Positions 9,249-17,732 of a stretch of DNA of 64,000 nt are shown here, piece by piece. The notes below the pieces were generated by a model. It had not been told where the DNA came from. It was given only the letters and a program-made list of their open reading frames with translations, and did not search any database. Both the position numbers and the translations under genes were made by a program. The stretch comes from JANELJ01 sp024511395. Lineage in GTDB: Bacteria > Pseudomonadota > Gammaproteobacteria > GRL18. Numbering within the stretch: the first letter of the stretch is position 1; each line of letters begins with the position of its first letter. The stretch is from NCBI GenBank assembly GCA_963681975.1, contig OY820613.1, positions 930,001-994,000 on the forward strand, written 5' to 3'.

Positions 9249-11054
9249 TTAAAGGATTTGTGATTGCACATCACTTTTGGCTGGTTCACTATGCATAACA
9301 GCCCGGGATTCATTTGTTATATTTAAATCCGGAAAGGGCTGTTTTTGTAAATCTCTTAGATGAGACGGAGTGGATGGATCACCTATCCAGACAGGATGTG
9401 GTTGAAAGTCCTGACTGACAATACTTCGGGTAGGGTCAAATTCATTAAATACAATACCGGTCAGATCAGACCATGTATACAAGAAATCTGATGTGCTATA
9501 AGTTCGGTGTACCAGTTCATTTTCATCAGTTAATGGATTTACCTGCTTCCAGGAGTCACTTCTCCAGACAATAAAAGGAACGGTGTACATGGCACTGGTC
9601 GGTGCGCCTTCATTACGTCCAGCAAAGGGTTTTGCAGCATTGTCGTAAACTTCCTCACCATGGTCAGAAAAATAAATCAGTAAGCCATGATCTTTGCTGG
9701 CTTTAAACTCATTAACTATGTTGGAAACTACAAAATCATTGTATAAAACCGCATTGTCATAGTCGTTATATTCTTCAATCTGTCGTTTATTAAGCCACTT
9801 GGGCAGGTCGCTGTTGCCCTTAAACAAAGCAAATTCTTCTGGAAAACGATAGTGGTATTTTCTGTGAGTGCCCAGTAAATGAATAACAATAAATTTTTTC
9901 TCAGTAGAGTCGTTTAAAATCTTTTTAAACGGCTCAATGACCTTACCATCATATTGGCTGGAATCCTGCATGCGATTATTGTTTAGATAAATCTGCTCGT
10001 CAGCCTGCTTGGAAAAAGTGGTCAGAATGGTGTTTCTTTTGGTTTGAGTCTGTTGATTAGTGATCCAGTAGGTTTTGTAACCAGCCTGCTTCATTATATT
10101 GATAAGGGTTGGCTTTCTCAGGTATAGATCAGGGTTTTGCTGATCAGCAAAAGTCAGTACCTGCTGCAGCGTTTCAATAGTATAAGGCCGGGGGGAATAA
10201 ATATTATCAAATACCAGCAACTCATCTTTTATAGCATCCAGTCTGGGAGTGGTTTTACGAGGATAACCGTACAGGCTCATTCTCTGACGGTTTGTGGATT
10301 CTCCAATAACCAGCACCAAAGTATTGCTGTGGTCTGCGTTTTTGCTATAAAGCCCTGCTATGGGGGGTAATTTTTCATTAGCCAGTAAATGTTTTTCAAT
10401 GTCGGCCAGTGTCTTTTTGTATTTAATATAGCCCATGACCAGCTGCCAGGGAGCCGCTGGTTCCATGCGGTTAATTTGCTTGTCCAGGGCGCTGTCAAAT
10501 TTTTCATGTTTAATAAGCAGCTGGTTAATTCCAGGCCAGCCGACAATAAACAGCAGACTTAAGGTTAGATATATCTGTTGAGGTTTGCTGGGTGTCAGTG
10601 GTTTCAGGTACTTCCAGATAATCCAGGGTATCAGGCTGTATACAATCAGGGCTGGCAGCATCCAGAAACGGAAATAGGACTCCAGAAACTCTTTAGACTC
10701 ATTAAAATTGGATTCAAAAATAATAAACAGTACACTTTGTGAAAAATCCTGACCATAAAGTGCAAGGTAACCCATAGATACCAGTGAGGTTACCCATAAT
10801 ATCAGGCCGGTAATACCGGAAATCAGTTTACTGTATTTTGGGAATAACAGGATGGGGATTAGCCATAAAAAACTCATATAAATGGCCTGGCGTAAGCCGA
10901 CTCCGCCGGAGGTGCCGGTGGTAATTATAATAATTTGATACAGCCCGGAAAAATAAAAAAAGAATAAGTAATATTTCCAGAAATCCGGCCAGGAAAATTT
11001 GTTGTTTTTATTATTATCAGAATTATTATTAGAACTTTGGGAACGAAATAACAT
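9249..11054 (-). CDS. Phosphoethanolamine transferase, EptC/CptA-like
   Basis: This inner-membrane enzyme probably transfers phosphoethanolamine from phosphatidylethanolamine to an envelope glycolipid such as the lipopolysaccharide core or lipid A. The 601-residue protein has about five N-terminal membrane segments (residues about 25-200), then a periplasmic alkaline-phosphatase-fold domain. Catalytic signatures are VLVIGESTNRQRMSLYGYPR, where the Thr of GEST is the expected nucleophile, and SDHGEEVYD, a metal-binding segment. The GEST-type motif is closer to EptC/CptA than to EptA. It is monocistronic and convergent with the SulP gene. The exact acceptor is not known. Confidence 0.88.
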   Translation of the reverse strand: MLFRSQSSNNNSDNNKNNKFSWPDFWKYYLFFFYFSGLYQIIIITTGTSGGVGLRQAIYMSFLWLIPILLFPKYSKLISGITGLILWVTSLVSMGYLALYGQDFSQSVLFIIFESNFNESKEFLESYFRFWMLPALIVYSLIPWIIWKYLKPLTPSKPQQIYLTLSLLFIVGWPGINQLLIKHEKFDSALDKQINRMEPAAPWQLVMGYIKYKKTLADIEKHLLANEKLPPIAGLYSKNADHSNTLVLVIGESTNRQRMSLYGYPRKTTPRLDAIKDELLVFDNIYSPRPYTIETLQQVLTFADQQNPDLYLRKPTLINIMKQAGYKTYWITNQQTQTKRNTILTTFSKQADEQIYLNNNRMQDSSQYDGKVIEPFKKILNDSTEKKFIVIHLLGTHRKYHYRFPEEFALFKGNSDLPKWLNKRQIEEYNDYDNAVLYNDFVVSNIVNEFKASKDHGLLIYFSDHGEEVYDNAAKPFAGRNEGAPTSAMYTVPFIVWRSDSWKQVNPLTDENELVHRTYSTSDFLYTWSDLTGIVFNEFDPTRSIVSQDFQPHPVWIGDPSTPSHLRDLQKQPFPDLNITNESRAVMHSEPAKSDVQSQIL

Positions 11055-11175
11055 ATATACCTCAGTTATTATTTATCCAATTCGTAACTCTTAATATCGA
11101 TATCTGTAATTTATATTGCTAAATCGACAAAGACCATATCATATTAAAATCCAGGAAATGGAATAGTTTATTATT

Positions 11176-11214
11176 GACTAACTTATGACTGGACCTATGA
11201 CAGAATAGTTAGTC
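11176..11214. repeat. Inverted repeat in the eptC-like / regulator intergenic region
   Basis: GACTAACT (11176-11183) and AGTTAGTC (11207-11214) form an 8-bp stem around a 23-nt loop that contains two near copies of TATGAC. It lies upstream of the phosphoethanolamine transferase gene and downstream of the response regulator. It could be an operator or a weak hairpin; there is no T-run. Confidence 0.35.
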
Positions 11215-11292
11215 CCAAGTTCCTTTTGGTTATTTAACTTTTAACAATAACATTTCAACCTTAATTCAACCTTAATTTAAGGTTTGAGAATA

Positions 11293-12678
11293 CTACAGGT
11301 TGTTTTTTTTAATTTTACGCCAGAGTGAAACCCGGTCAATACCTAAAATAGCAGCGGCCCGGGTTCTGTTGCCGCCGCATTTATCCAGAACCCACTTAAT
11401 ATATTCAATTTCCTGTTCATCCAGAGTCGGCAGGCGGTTTTTATTAAAACGCATAACTGACAGTGAGTGATCGGTTAAATCAGATGGCAACTGGGCCAGG
11501 GTAATGATATTGCCGGTAGCCAACACTACGGCCCGTTCAATCAGGTTTTCAAGTTCACGGATATTGCCGGGGAAGTGGTATTGATTCAGGGCTTCAATGA
11601 CTTCAGGTTCAAAATCATCAATGACCTTATCCATTAAACGGCTGTGTTTTTTCAGAAAATAATAGGCCAACAAAGCAATATCTTCTGTTCTTTCAGTCAG
11701 TGGAGGTAGGTGAATATGAATAATATTAAGACGGTAAAACAGGTCTTCTCTAAATTGACCATTGGATACGGTCTGTTCCAGATCCTGATTAGTGGCAGCC
11801 AGAAAACGGACATTAATGGGAATATTCTGTTTTCCATTCGGACTTTGAATCGCTTTTTCCTGAATGGTTCTTAATAATTTTACCTGCAGACCAGGAGGCA
11901 TCTGGTCAATTTCATCCAGAAACAGGGTACCACCAGCTGTATCGGCAAGCAGGCCACCCTGTTTGGTGCCGGAAACATCAGTACCACCAAATAATTCACT
12001 AGACAGTATTTCTTCCTGCAGGGCGCTGCAGTTAATAACAATAAACGGCTGCTTGTGTCTCGGGCTGTTGGCATGAATAAAACGGGCCGCCAGCTCCCTG
12101 CCGGTACCATTTTCACCGGAAATAATGACGTTGCAGTCAGAAGGTGCAATTTGCCTCATGGTATCCACCAAGCTGAGCACATGCGGATCCTGAGAGAGTA
12201 TCTGTACGCCTGCTGGTTTGTCGAAAATACGGGACTTTAGACGTTTATTTTCACGTTTAAGATGAACCAGTTCCAGAGCATTTTTGACAACTTCCTGTAT
12301 ATCATCCAGTTGATAGGGTTTGGACAAATAATGATAAGCACCCATTTTCATGGCTTTAACCACCGAATCATAGGAGCCATGTCCCGTTAACAGGATCACC
12401 GGAAGATCGGGGTCGACTTCCTGTGCTTTTTTTAAAATCCCCATACCGTCCACTTTTTCCATTTTTAGATCGGTAATAACTACATCAAATACCTGATCTT
12501 CCAAGGCCTTGAAACCACCGGTTCCGGTACTTCGAGTGGTTACCTTATAGCCTTCACGGTTCAGTACATAACTGAGATTTTTTATGGCTATCGGTTCATC
12601 ATCGATAATCAGGACAGAGGCTATTGCGGCATCTGTAGCGTCAGATGTGTCAAAATCTTCTGCAGTTTGAGTGACCAT
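11293..12678 (-). CDS. NtrC-family response regulator lacking the GAFTGA loop
   Basis: This is a DNA-binding response regulator of 461 residues: receiver domain (about 20-140, phosphoacceptor Asp in VVITDLKM and Lys in YLSKPY), AAA+ domain (about 165-390) and a Fis-type helix-turn-helix (about 425-461, NRTRAAAILGIDRVSLWRKI). The Walker A segment GENGTGRE and Walker B segment LFLDEID are present. The loop that normally reads GAFTGA between ELFG and GGTLFLDEI is replaced by a shorter stretch (GTDVSGTKQGGLLADTA). GAFTGA contacts sigma-54, so this protein probably does not activate sigma-54 polymerase and may act as a repressor or sigma-70 regulator. The partner kinase gene is 78 bp upstream on the same strand. 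Confidence 0.92.
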   Translation of the reverse strand: MVTQTAEDFDTSDATDAAIASVLIIDDEPIAIKNLSYVLNREGYKVTTRSTGTGGFKALEDQVFDVVITDLKMEKVDGMGILKKAQEVDPDLPVILLTGHGSYDSVVKAMKMGAYHYLSKPYQLDDIQEVVKNALELVHLKRENKRLKSRIFDKPAGVQILSQDPHVLSLVDTMRQIAPSDCNVIISGENGTGRELAARFIHANSPRHKQPFIVINCSALQEEILSSELFGGTDVSGTKQGGLLADTAGGTLFLDEIDQMPPGLQVKLLRTIQEKAIQSPNGKQNIPINVRFLAATNQDLEQTVSNGQFREDLFYRLNIIHIHLPPLTERTEDIALLAYYFLKKHSRLMDKVIDDFEPEVIEALNQYHFPGNIRELENLIERAVVLATGNIITLAQLPSDLTDHSLSVMRFNKNRLPTLDEQEIEYIKWVLDKCGGNRTRAAAILGIDRVSLWRKIKKNNL

Positions 12679-12756
12679 TTATTTGAATTCCGGAATTGAG
12701 TGGTTATTGTTTCAGGCGAATTAATCTGCTTATTATGTATCTTTTTAGTCCTGAAT

Positions 12757-14262
12757 TTAAGGTTGAATACAGGGCAGACGGATAATAAATTCTGTACCCT
12801 GTCCGGGATGGCTGAGCACTGCAATTTCCCCGGCGTGTTCACGAATAATTTCCTGGGCAATATACAGTCCAATTCCCATGCCCTGCCCCGGAGCCTTGGT
12901 AGTAAAAAAGGGGTCAAAAATATGCACCATAGTTTCCTGTGTAATACCATGGCCGGTGTCTTTAATGTGCAGGCTGGCGCAGGCCGTTTTACAGCCGGAT
13001 TCTTTATCCGAAAATGATTTTTTCATCTTATTAGAAATACCTTCAGACACATCGCCAATAATATAACTTCCTTCGGGCAGGGGAGAAATGGGTTCGTGGC
13101 ATAAAGAAGCCTGTAAACTGATCTGGTTAGTCTGATCCCCGGCATCAATGGCATTTTTTAAAAGATTAATAAGAACCTGCTGGAAGCGCTGATAATCCAC
13201 ATTAAGCAGTAAGTTATCCGGAATATTCTGCTGTATGGCCGGAAGGTTTTTTAAATCGTTATGCAGTAACAGCAGGGTACTGTCAATGAGTTCCCTTAGT
13301 GGTACAGGCTCAATATTAAAGCTTTGAGGCTGGCCGAAATTTTTCATGGCACTGACAATTTTATGTGCCCGCATGGTTTCACTGTCAATCTGTTCCAGCC
13401 AGCTGTCCAGCATGGTTTTATCTGCGCTGTGCAGTTCTTCTTTAAGCAGCTGGCAGGACGACAGAATATTACCCAGCGGGTTATTCAGTTCATGAGCGAC
13501 ACCGGAAGCCAGAATGCCCAGGGAAGCCAGTTTTTCGGTTTGCAGCAGACGTTGTTTTCTCAGTTCCAGCTCATGGAGCATACGGTTAAATGCTTCAGTA
13601 AAGGCAATGACTTCCTGCTCATTACTTTTGACCTGTAACTGCTCAAAACGCCCCTGGGCAATAGGCTCCAGGTTGCTCTCCAGTTCTCTCAGGGGCCGAA
13701 CCACCTGACGGCTTAAATGATAACCGATAAATACAGTGATTAATGCGGTCATTAAAATGGCTCCGGCCAGTGTCCAGCGGGTAGTGCGCAGTGAATGAAT
13801 CAGAGAGCTTCTTTCTTCAAGGGCTATTTTTTCAGACAGAGTGGACAGTTGATGGCCTAGTGGCCGAAGCATTTGAGCGGCAGTAGCTGGTTTTATATCA
13901 TGCCATTGCTTCTGGTAGTGGCTTAACACTTCCTGATAATCGTTTAATAAACCCTGTAGTCGGCTGATATCGGCAGGAACTGCAAACTGCATAAGACTGT
14001 TGAGGTTTTTACTCAGGCTGGTAATGGCTTTGTGGGTATATGAGATGATATTATCCAGTTCTTTTTTATTATGGTAGAGAACAAGATTTTTTTCATGGCG
14101 TCGCATCTCCATAATATCATCGTTAAAACTGCTGATTTCCACGCCTTCCTTGACCTGTTGCTGCAGGTATAGCAAATTAAAAAAAGCAAACAGGCATAAA
14201 AATACAATAAACAGGGCGAGCAGATAAAAAGCACGGGAAGTTTTATGACGAATACTGTTCAT
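12757..14262 (-). CDS. Membrane sensor histidine kinase
   Basis: This is the sensor of the two-component pair with the NtrC-type regulator that follows it. The 501-residue protein has a membrane segment at about 11-32, a periplasmic helical region to about 165, a second membrane segment at about 167-187, a HAMP linker, a HisKA domain with the phosphoacceptor in GVAHELNNPLGNI, and a HATPase domain with N box NLLKNAIDAG and G boxes DTGHGI and GMGIGLYIAQEI. The signal is unknown; the periplasmic part is four-helix-bundle-like and has no recognisable ligand fold. Its promoter region ends only about 260 bp from an IS4-family insertion. Confidence 0.92.
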   Translation of the reverse strand: MNSIRHKTSRAFYLLALFIVFLCLFAFFNLLYLQQQVKEGVEISSFNDDIMEMRRHEKNLVLYHNKKELDNIISYTHKAITSLSKNLNSLMQFAVPADISRLQGLLNDYQEVLSHYQKQWHDIKPATAAQMLRPLGHQLSTLSEKIALEERSSLIHSLRTTRWTLAGAILMTALITVFIGYHLSRQVVRPLRELESNLEPIAQGRFEQLQVKSNEQEVIAFTEAFNRMLHELELRKQRLLQTEKLASLGILASGVAHELNNPLGNILSSCQLLKEELHSADKTMLDSWLEQIDSETMRAHKIVSAMKNFGQPQSFNIEPVPLRELIDSTLLLLHNDLKNLPAIQQNIPDNLLLNVDYQRFQQVLINLLKNAIDAGDQTNQISLQASLCHEPISPLPEGSYIIGDVSEGISNKMKKSFSDKESGCKTACASLHIKDTGHGITQETMVHIFDPFFTTKAPGQGMGIGLYIAQEIIREHAGEIAVLSHPGQGTEFIIRLPCIQP

Positions 14263-14511
14263 CAGGGTGTGTAAAATCCATAAGCAAATACTTTAAATTG
14301 TTGCATACTGACAACGGCATCGCAAATTCGGCTGAAATAAGGGAACAACCAATAAATGTGTTTATCCTGGTACAACAAAGTGCAACAGTTGTTTTTGTAT
14401 GGTGCTTTGTTATAACTCATTGATTTTAAATTATACCTTATGGAAAAGCTGGATATAAGGGCCAGTTTTGTTTTTCTCGGCGCTGTATTCTATGGTATTA
14501 TCAGGGGTTAA
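14263..14511. other. Intergenic region upstream of the kinase gene
   Basis: This stretch between the kinase start and the IS4-family element contains TGTTGCA at 14299-14305 and its reverse complement TGCAACA at 14381-14387, which could be regulator binding sites. No small gene or RNA was recognised. Confidence 0.3.
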
Positions 14512-14520
14512 TTAATGTAA

Positions 14521-16177
14521 CTAAAGTTTAGAGTTTCAGCTCCCCCAAAAAGGAGAATCATTTAAAATTTATTGATTACCTCAGTTAACCGATAGTCCGT
14601 AACAGGAACCGGATATCCCTTGCTGAAGCCTCCGTGAATCTATCCATGGATGCTTTTCGACAGCCTCCCTGCTGTCGAAACTTCATCAAGGGACACCCGG
14701 CCCCTGTTACTCCGAGGTAAACAAAATAATTCAGTAAAAACAGGAAAAAAATGTAAAAAAAAGCAAAAAACAGTTGACAAAAATTCGGCAGCAATGCACA
14801 CCAAAGGATACAGCAATATCCCCGGTGAACTGTTTTATTACATAACATTTTTAACCCGAGCGCTACCCCTTAGGAGCGCAAAAACCTTTATTGAGTTACT
14901 AATGGGCAGTTTATTAACTCAATCAGGGTTTGTAACCAGTGCTATCTGGATAGTGGGCATGGCCAGGCAATGGCCCGGTTATTATAAATGGCTTGAAACC
15001 GGTCAGAGCTCTTATCTTAAACTGATGAGACAGTGGACGGCCCTGTTTCTAAAGCTGTTTGGGGATAATCCGGTTTATCTGGCCATAGATGACTCTATCA
15101 TGCTGCGTCATTCCAAAAAGGCACCCATGAGTCAGATACACCATCAGCATGGTAATAAAACCAATCTGTCCCGGTATGTCAGAGGGCAATGCCGGGTAGC
15201 ACTGGCTGCGATTGTTAAGCGTTCTGGCTGTAATACGCCTCTGCCATTGTTATTACGTTTAACACCACAGGCCGGTAACAGTGGTAAACTGGTGATTGCC
15301 CGAAGTCTTATCCGGGCATTGCTGGAACCGCTAAAAGATAAAGCGGTTACTGTATTGGTGGACAGTTGGTATATGTGCCGTTCTTTTATTGAACCGGTAC
15401 AGGCTTATAATATGACGGTTATAGGTCAGGTACGAATCGATACCGTATTATATAAACGACCCCGGTAAGGTAAAGGCCGGGGACGACCCGGAAAATATGG
15501 GACACGTTATACAAAAGAAGAAATTAAACGGCTGCCTTTAAATAAGGAAACCGTACACCTGTATGGACGTGAACAGCAGGTTAATTACCGAACAGCGGTG
15601 GCTAAAGCCCGCTTTCTGAATGGCCAGTCGGTATGCTTTGTCTGGTGTGAGTTTGAGGACTCTAAAGGGAAAAAAAGACCACGTTTATTACTGTCAACAG
15701 ATATGCAGTTAAGTGGTCTGGATATTATTGTCGCTTATGAAAAGCGCTGGTCGATTGAGCCCTTGTTCAATCAGTTAAAAAATGACTGGGGCATGAAACA
15801 GACCTGGCAGAAAACCCGGAAGGTGTTACATCGATGGGTACACATTATTGCTCTGGGGTATATTATACCTCAATTGCGGGCTATTAAATGTCCGGACCCG
15901 GTATTGCGCTTAATTGATAATATGCCCTGGCGAAAGAATACACCCATTACTGCCGGAAGAATACGAATGGGATTGATAAGGTATTTTTCGCAGGTTAGGG
16001 TCAGGGACTGGTGGGATGGTAAGTCCCAAAAATTCCACCCACCGGATATGGATATTTTAAGGCGATTTGAAGATTTGTTATAAAAACAATTTCAAAACAG
16101 CTGGTTATAAACAAATTGTTAAAGAACGTATGAGCGAAACAGGATTCTCAAGGGTGAGCTGTCGCTCTAAACTTTAG
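14521..16177 (+). mobile_element. IS4-family insertion sequence, copy 1 (decayed transposase)
   Basis: The element is bounded by terminal repeats starting CTAAAGTTTAGAG at the left and ending CTCTAAACTTTAG at the right. It is flanked by a perfect 9-bp target duplication TTAATGTAA (14512-14520 and 16178-16186), so the ends are certain. It is 1657 bp and carries one transposase gene that is interrupted by a stop codon. It lies between the kinase gene and nhaD, 46 bp from the nhaD start. A second, diverged copy lies at 58637-60250. Confidence 0.95.
14794..16083 (+). pseudogene. IS4-family transposase with in-frame stop
   Basis: The transposase starts at MHTKGYSNIPG. It has a DDE catalytic pattern with Asp in AIDDSI and VDSWYM, and the IS4-family Y-x2-R-x3-E-x6-K signature in YEKRWSIEPLFNQLK. 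A TAA at 15466-15468 interrupts the frame; copy 2 has TGG-CAA where this copy has CGG-TAA. The reading frame resumes unchanged after the stop, so this is a single nonsense change. Compared with copy 2, this copy also lacks about 80 bp just before the ATG, including a GGAGG ribosome binding site. Both defects suggest it is inactive unless helped in trans. Confidence 0.9.
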
Positions 16178-16231
16178 TTAATGTAATTTTCCGGGCTTTA
16201 TTTTTTAACTCTAACTGATGACATACTCATA

Positions 16232-17674
16232 ATGACTATACTAAAACCTGTTAAAACGCCTCTTCTTCTGGCTATTCTGTTTTTTCCTCTGTCTTTCTTT
16301 TTGGCTACTGGCGTCTTTGCGGCCACTGGTGTCTCACATGAACCCCTGGATTTAACTAGTAGTACAGTGGGTTTTGTGTCACTGATTTTATTTATGATTG
16401 CCTATCTGTTTGTAATGGCAGAAGAATACACCCATTTACGAAAATCCAAACCGGTTATCTTTGCAGCCGGGATTATCTGGGCCATGATTGGCTGGGTGTA
16501 TATGAGTCATGGTATGTCTGAGCTGGCTGAACATGCAGTACGTCATAATTTGCTTGAGTACGCTGAACTGATGCTGTTCCTGCTGGTGGCCATGACCTAT
16601 ATTAATGGTATGGAAGAGCGCCGGGTATTTGATGCCCTCCGTTCCTGGCTGATCCGCAAGGGTTTCTCTTTCCGCCAGTTATTCTGGATGACCGGCACCC
16701 TGGCTTTCTTTATTTCCCCTGTTGCTGATAACCTGACCACTGCCTTATTAATGTGTGCGGTAGTACTGGCTGTGGGCGGCACCAATACTCGTTTTGTAAC
16801 TCTGGCCTGCATCAATATTGTGGTCGGAGCTAATGCTGGTGGTGCCTTTAGTCCTTTTGGAGATATTACTACCCTGATGGTCTGGCAAAAAGGTATCGTT
16901 CATTTCTGGGACTTCTTTGATCTGTTTGTGCCTTCTGTGGTTAATTTTGTGGTGCCTGCGGCGATTATGCATTTTGCCATCCTCAATGAAATGCCGGTGG
17001 CCTCCGATGAGGTGGTCTCCATGAAACGTGGCGCCAAACACATTATTGCCCTGTTCCTGGCAACCATTGCTACAGCTGTGAGTTTCCATAACTTCCTTGG
17101 ACTGCCGCCCGTGGTCGGCATGTTAACCGGTTTAAGTTACCTGCAGTTTCTAGGCTATTATCTTAAAAAGACCAAGCATAAATGTGCTGAAATTAACGGT
17201 AATAATAAGGACACTGTGGGTGAAATTGTGGCCTTTGATGTCTTTAAACCGGTAGCTAAAGCCGAATGGGACACCCTGTTTTTCTTCTATGGTGTGGTGT
17301 TATGTGTCGGTGGACTGGGCTTTTTAGGTTATCTGAGCATGGTTTCTGAATTAATGTATACTCAGTGGGGGGCAACTTATGCCAATATTGTAGTGGGTGT
17401 ACTGTCGGCTATTGTAGATAATATTCCAGTTATGTTTGCAGTACTGACCATGAATCCAGATATGTCTCAGGGACAGTGGCTGTTGGTCACCATGACGGCC
17501 GGTGTTGGAGGTTCATTATTATCCATTGGCTCGGCAGCCGGTGTTGCCCTGATGGGGCAGGCCCGGGGCAAATATACTTTCTTCGGTCATCTTAAGTGGG
17601 CTCCTGCAATTGCAGTCGGCTATGCAGCCAGTATCTGGGTGCATATGTGGATTAACAGTTCTCTGTTTACCTGA
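16232..17674 (+). CDS. nhaD: Na+/H+ antiporter NhaD
   Basis: This inner-membrane antiporter expels Na+ (or Li+) in exchange for H+, and members of the family are typical of marine and halophilic bacteria. The 480-residue protein has an N-terminal hydrophobic signal-like segment (about residues 8-30) and 11-12 further membrane segments of the ArsB/NhaD transporter fold. Family-typical conserved stretches are FISPVADNLTTALLMCAV, GANAGGAFSPFGDITTLMVW and SAIVDNIPVMFAVL, rich in Asp, Asn and Thr that line the ion path. parC follows on the same strand after 58 bp. The IS4-family insertion 46 bp upstream may have changed its promoter. Confidence 0.93.
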   Translation: MTILKPVKTPLLLAILFFPLSFFLATGVFAATGVSHEPLDLTSSTVGFVSLILFMIAYLFVMAEEYTHLRKSKPVIFAAGIIWAMIGWVYMSHGMSELAEHAVRHNLLEYAELMLFLLVAMTYINGMEERRVFDALRSWLIRKGFSFRQLFWMTGTLAFFISPVADNLTTALLMCAVVLAVGGTNTRFVTLACINIVVGANAGGAFSPFGDITTLMVWQKGIVHFWDFFDLFVPSVVNFVVPAAIMHFAILNEMPVASDEVVSMKRGAKHIIALFLATIATAVSFHNFLGLPPVVGMLTGLSYLQFLGYYLKKTKHKCAEINGNNKDTVGEIVAFDVFKPVAKAEWDTLFFFYGVVLCVGGLGFLGYLSMVSELMYTQWGATYANIVVGVLSAIVDNIPVMFAVLTMNPDMSQGQWLLVTMTAGVGGSLLSIGSAAGVALMGQARGKYTFFGHLKWAPAIAVGYAASIWVHMWINSSLFT

Positions 17675-17732
17675 TAACATATCAGGTCGTTATCTGTATT
17701 CATAATTTATTTATAAACCAATAAGAGCGGTT

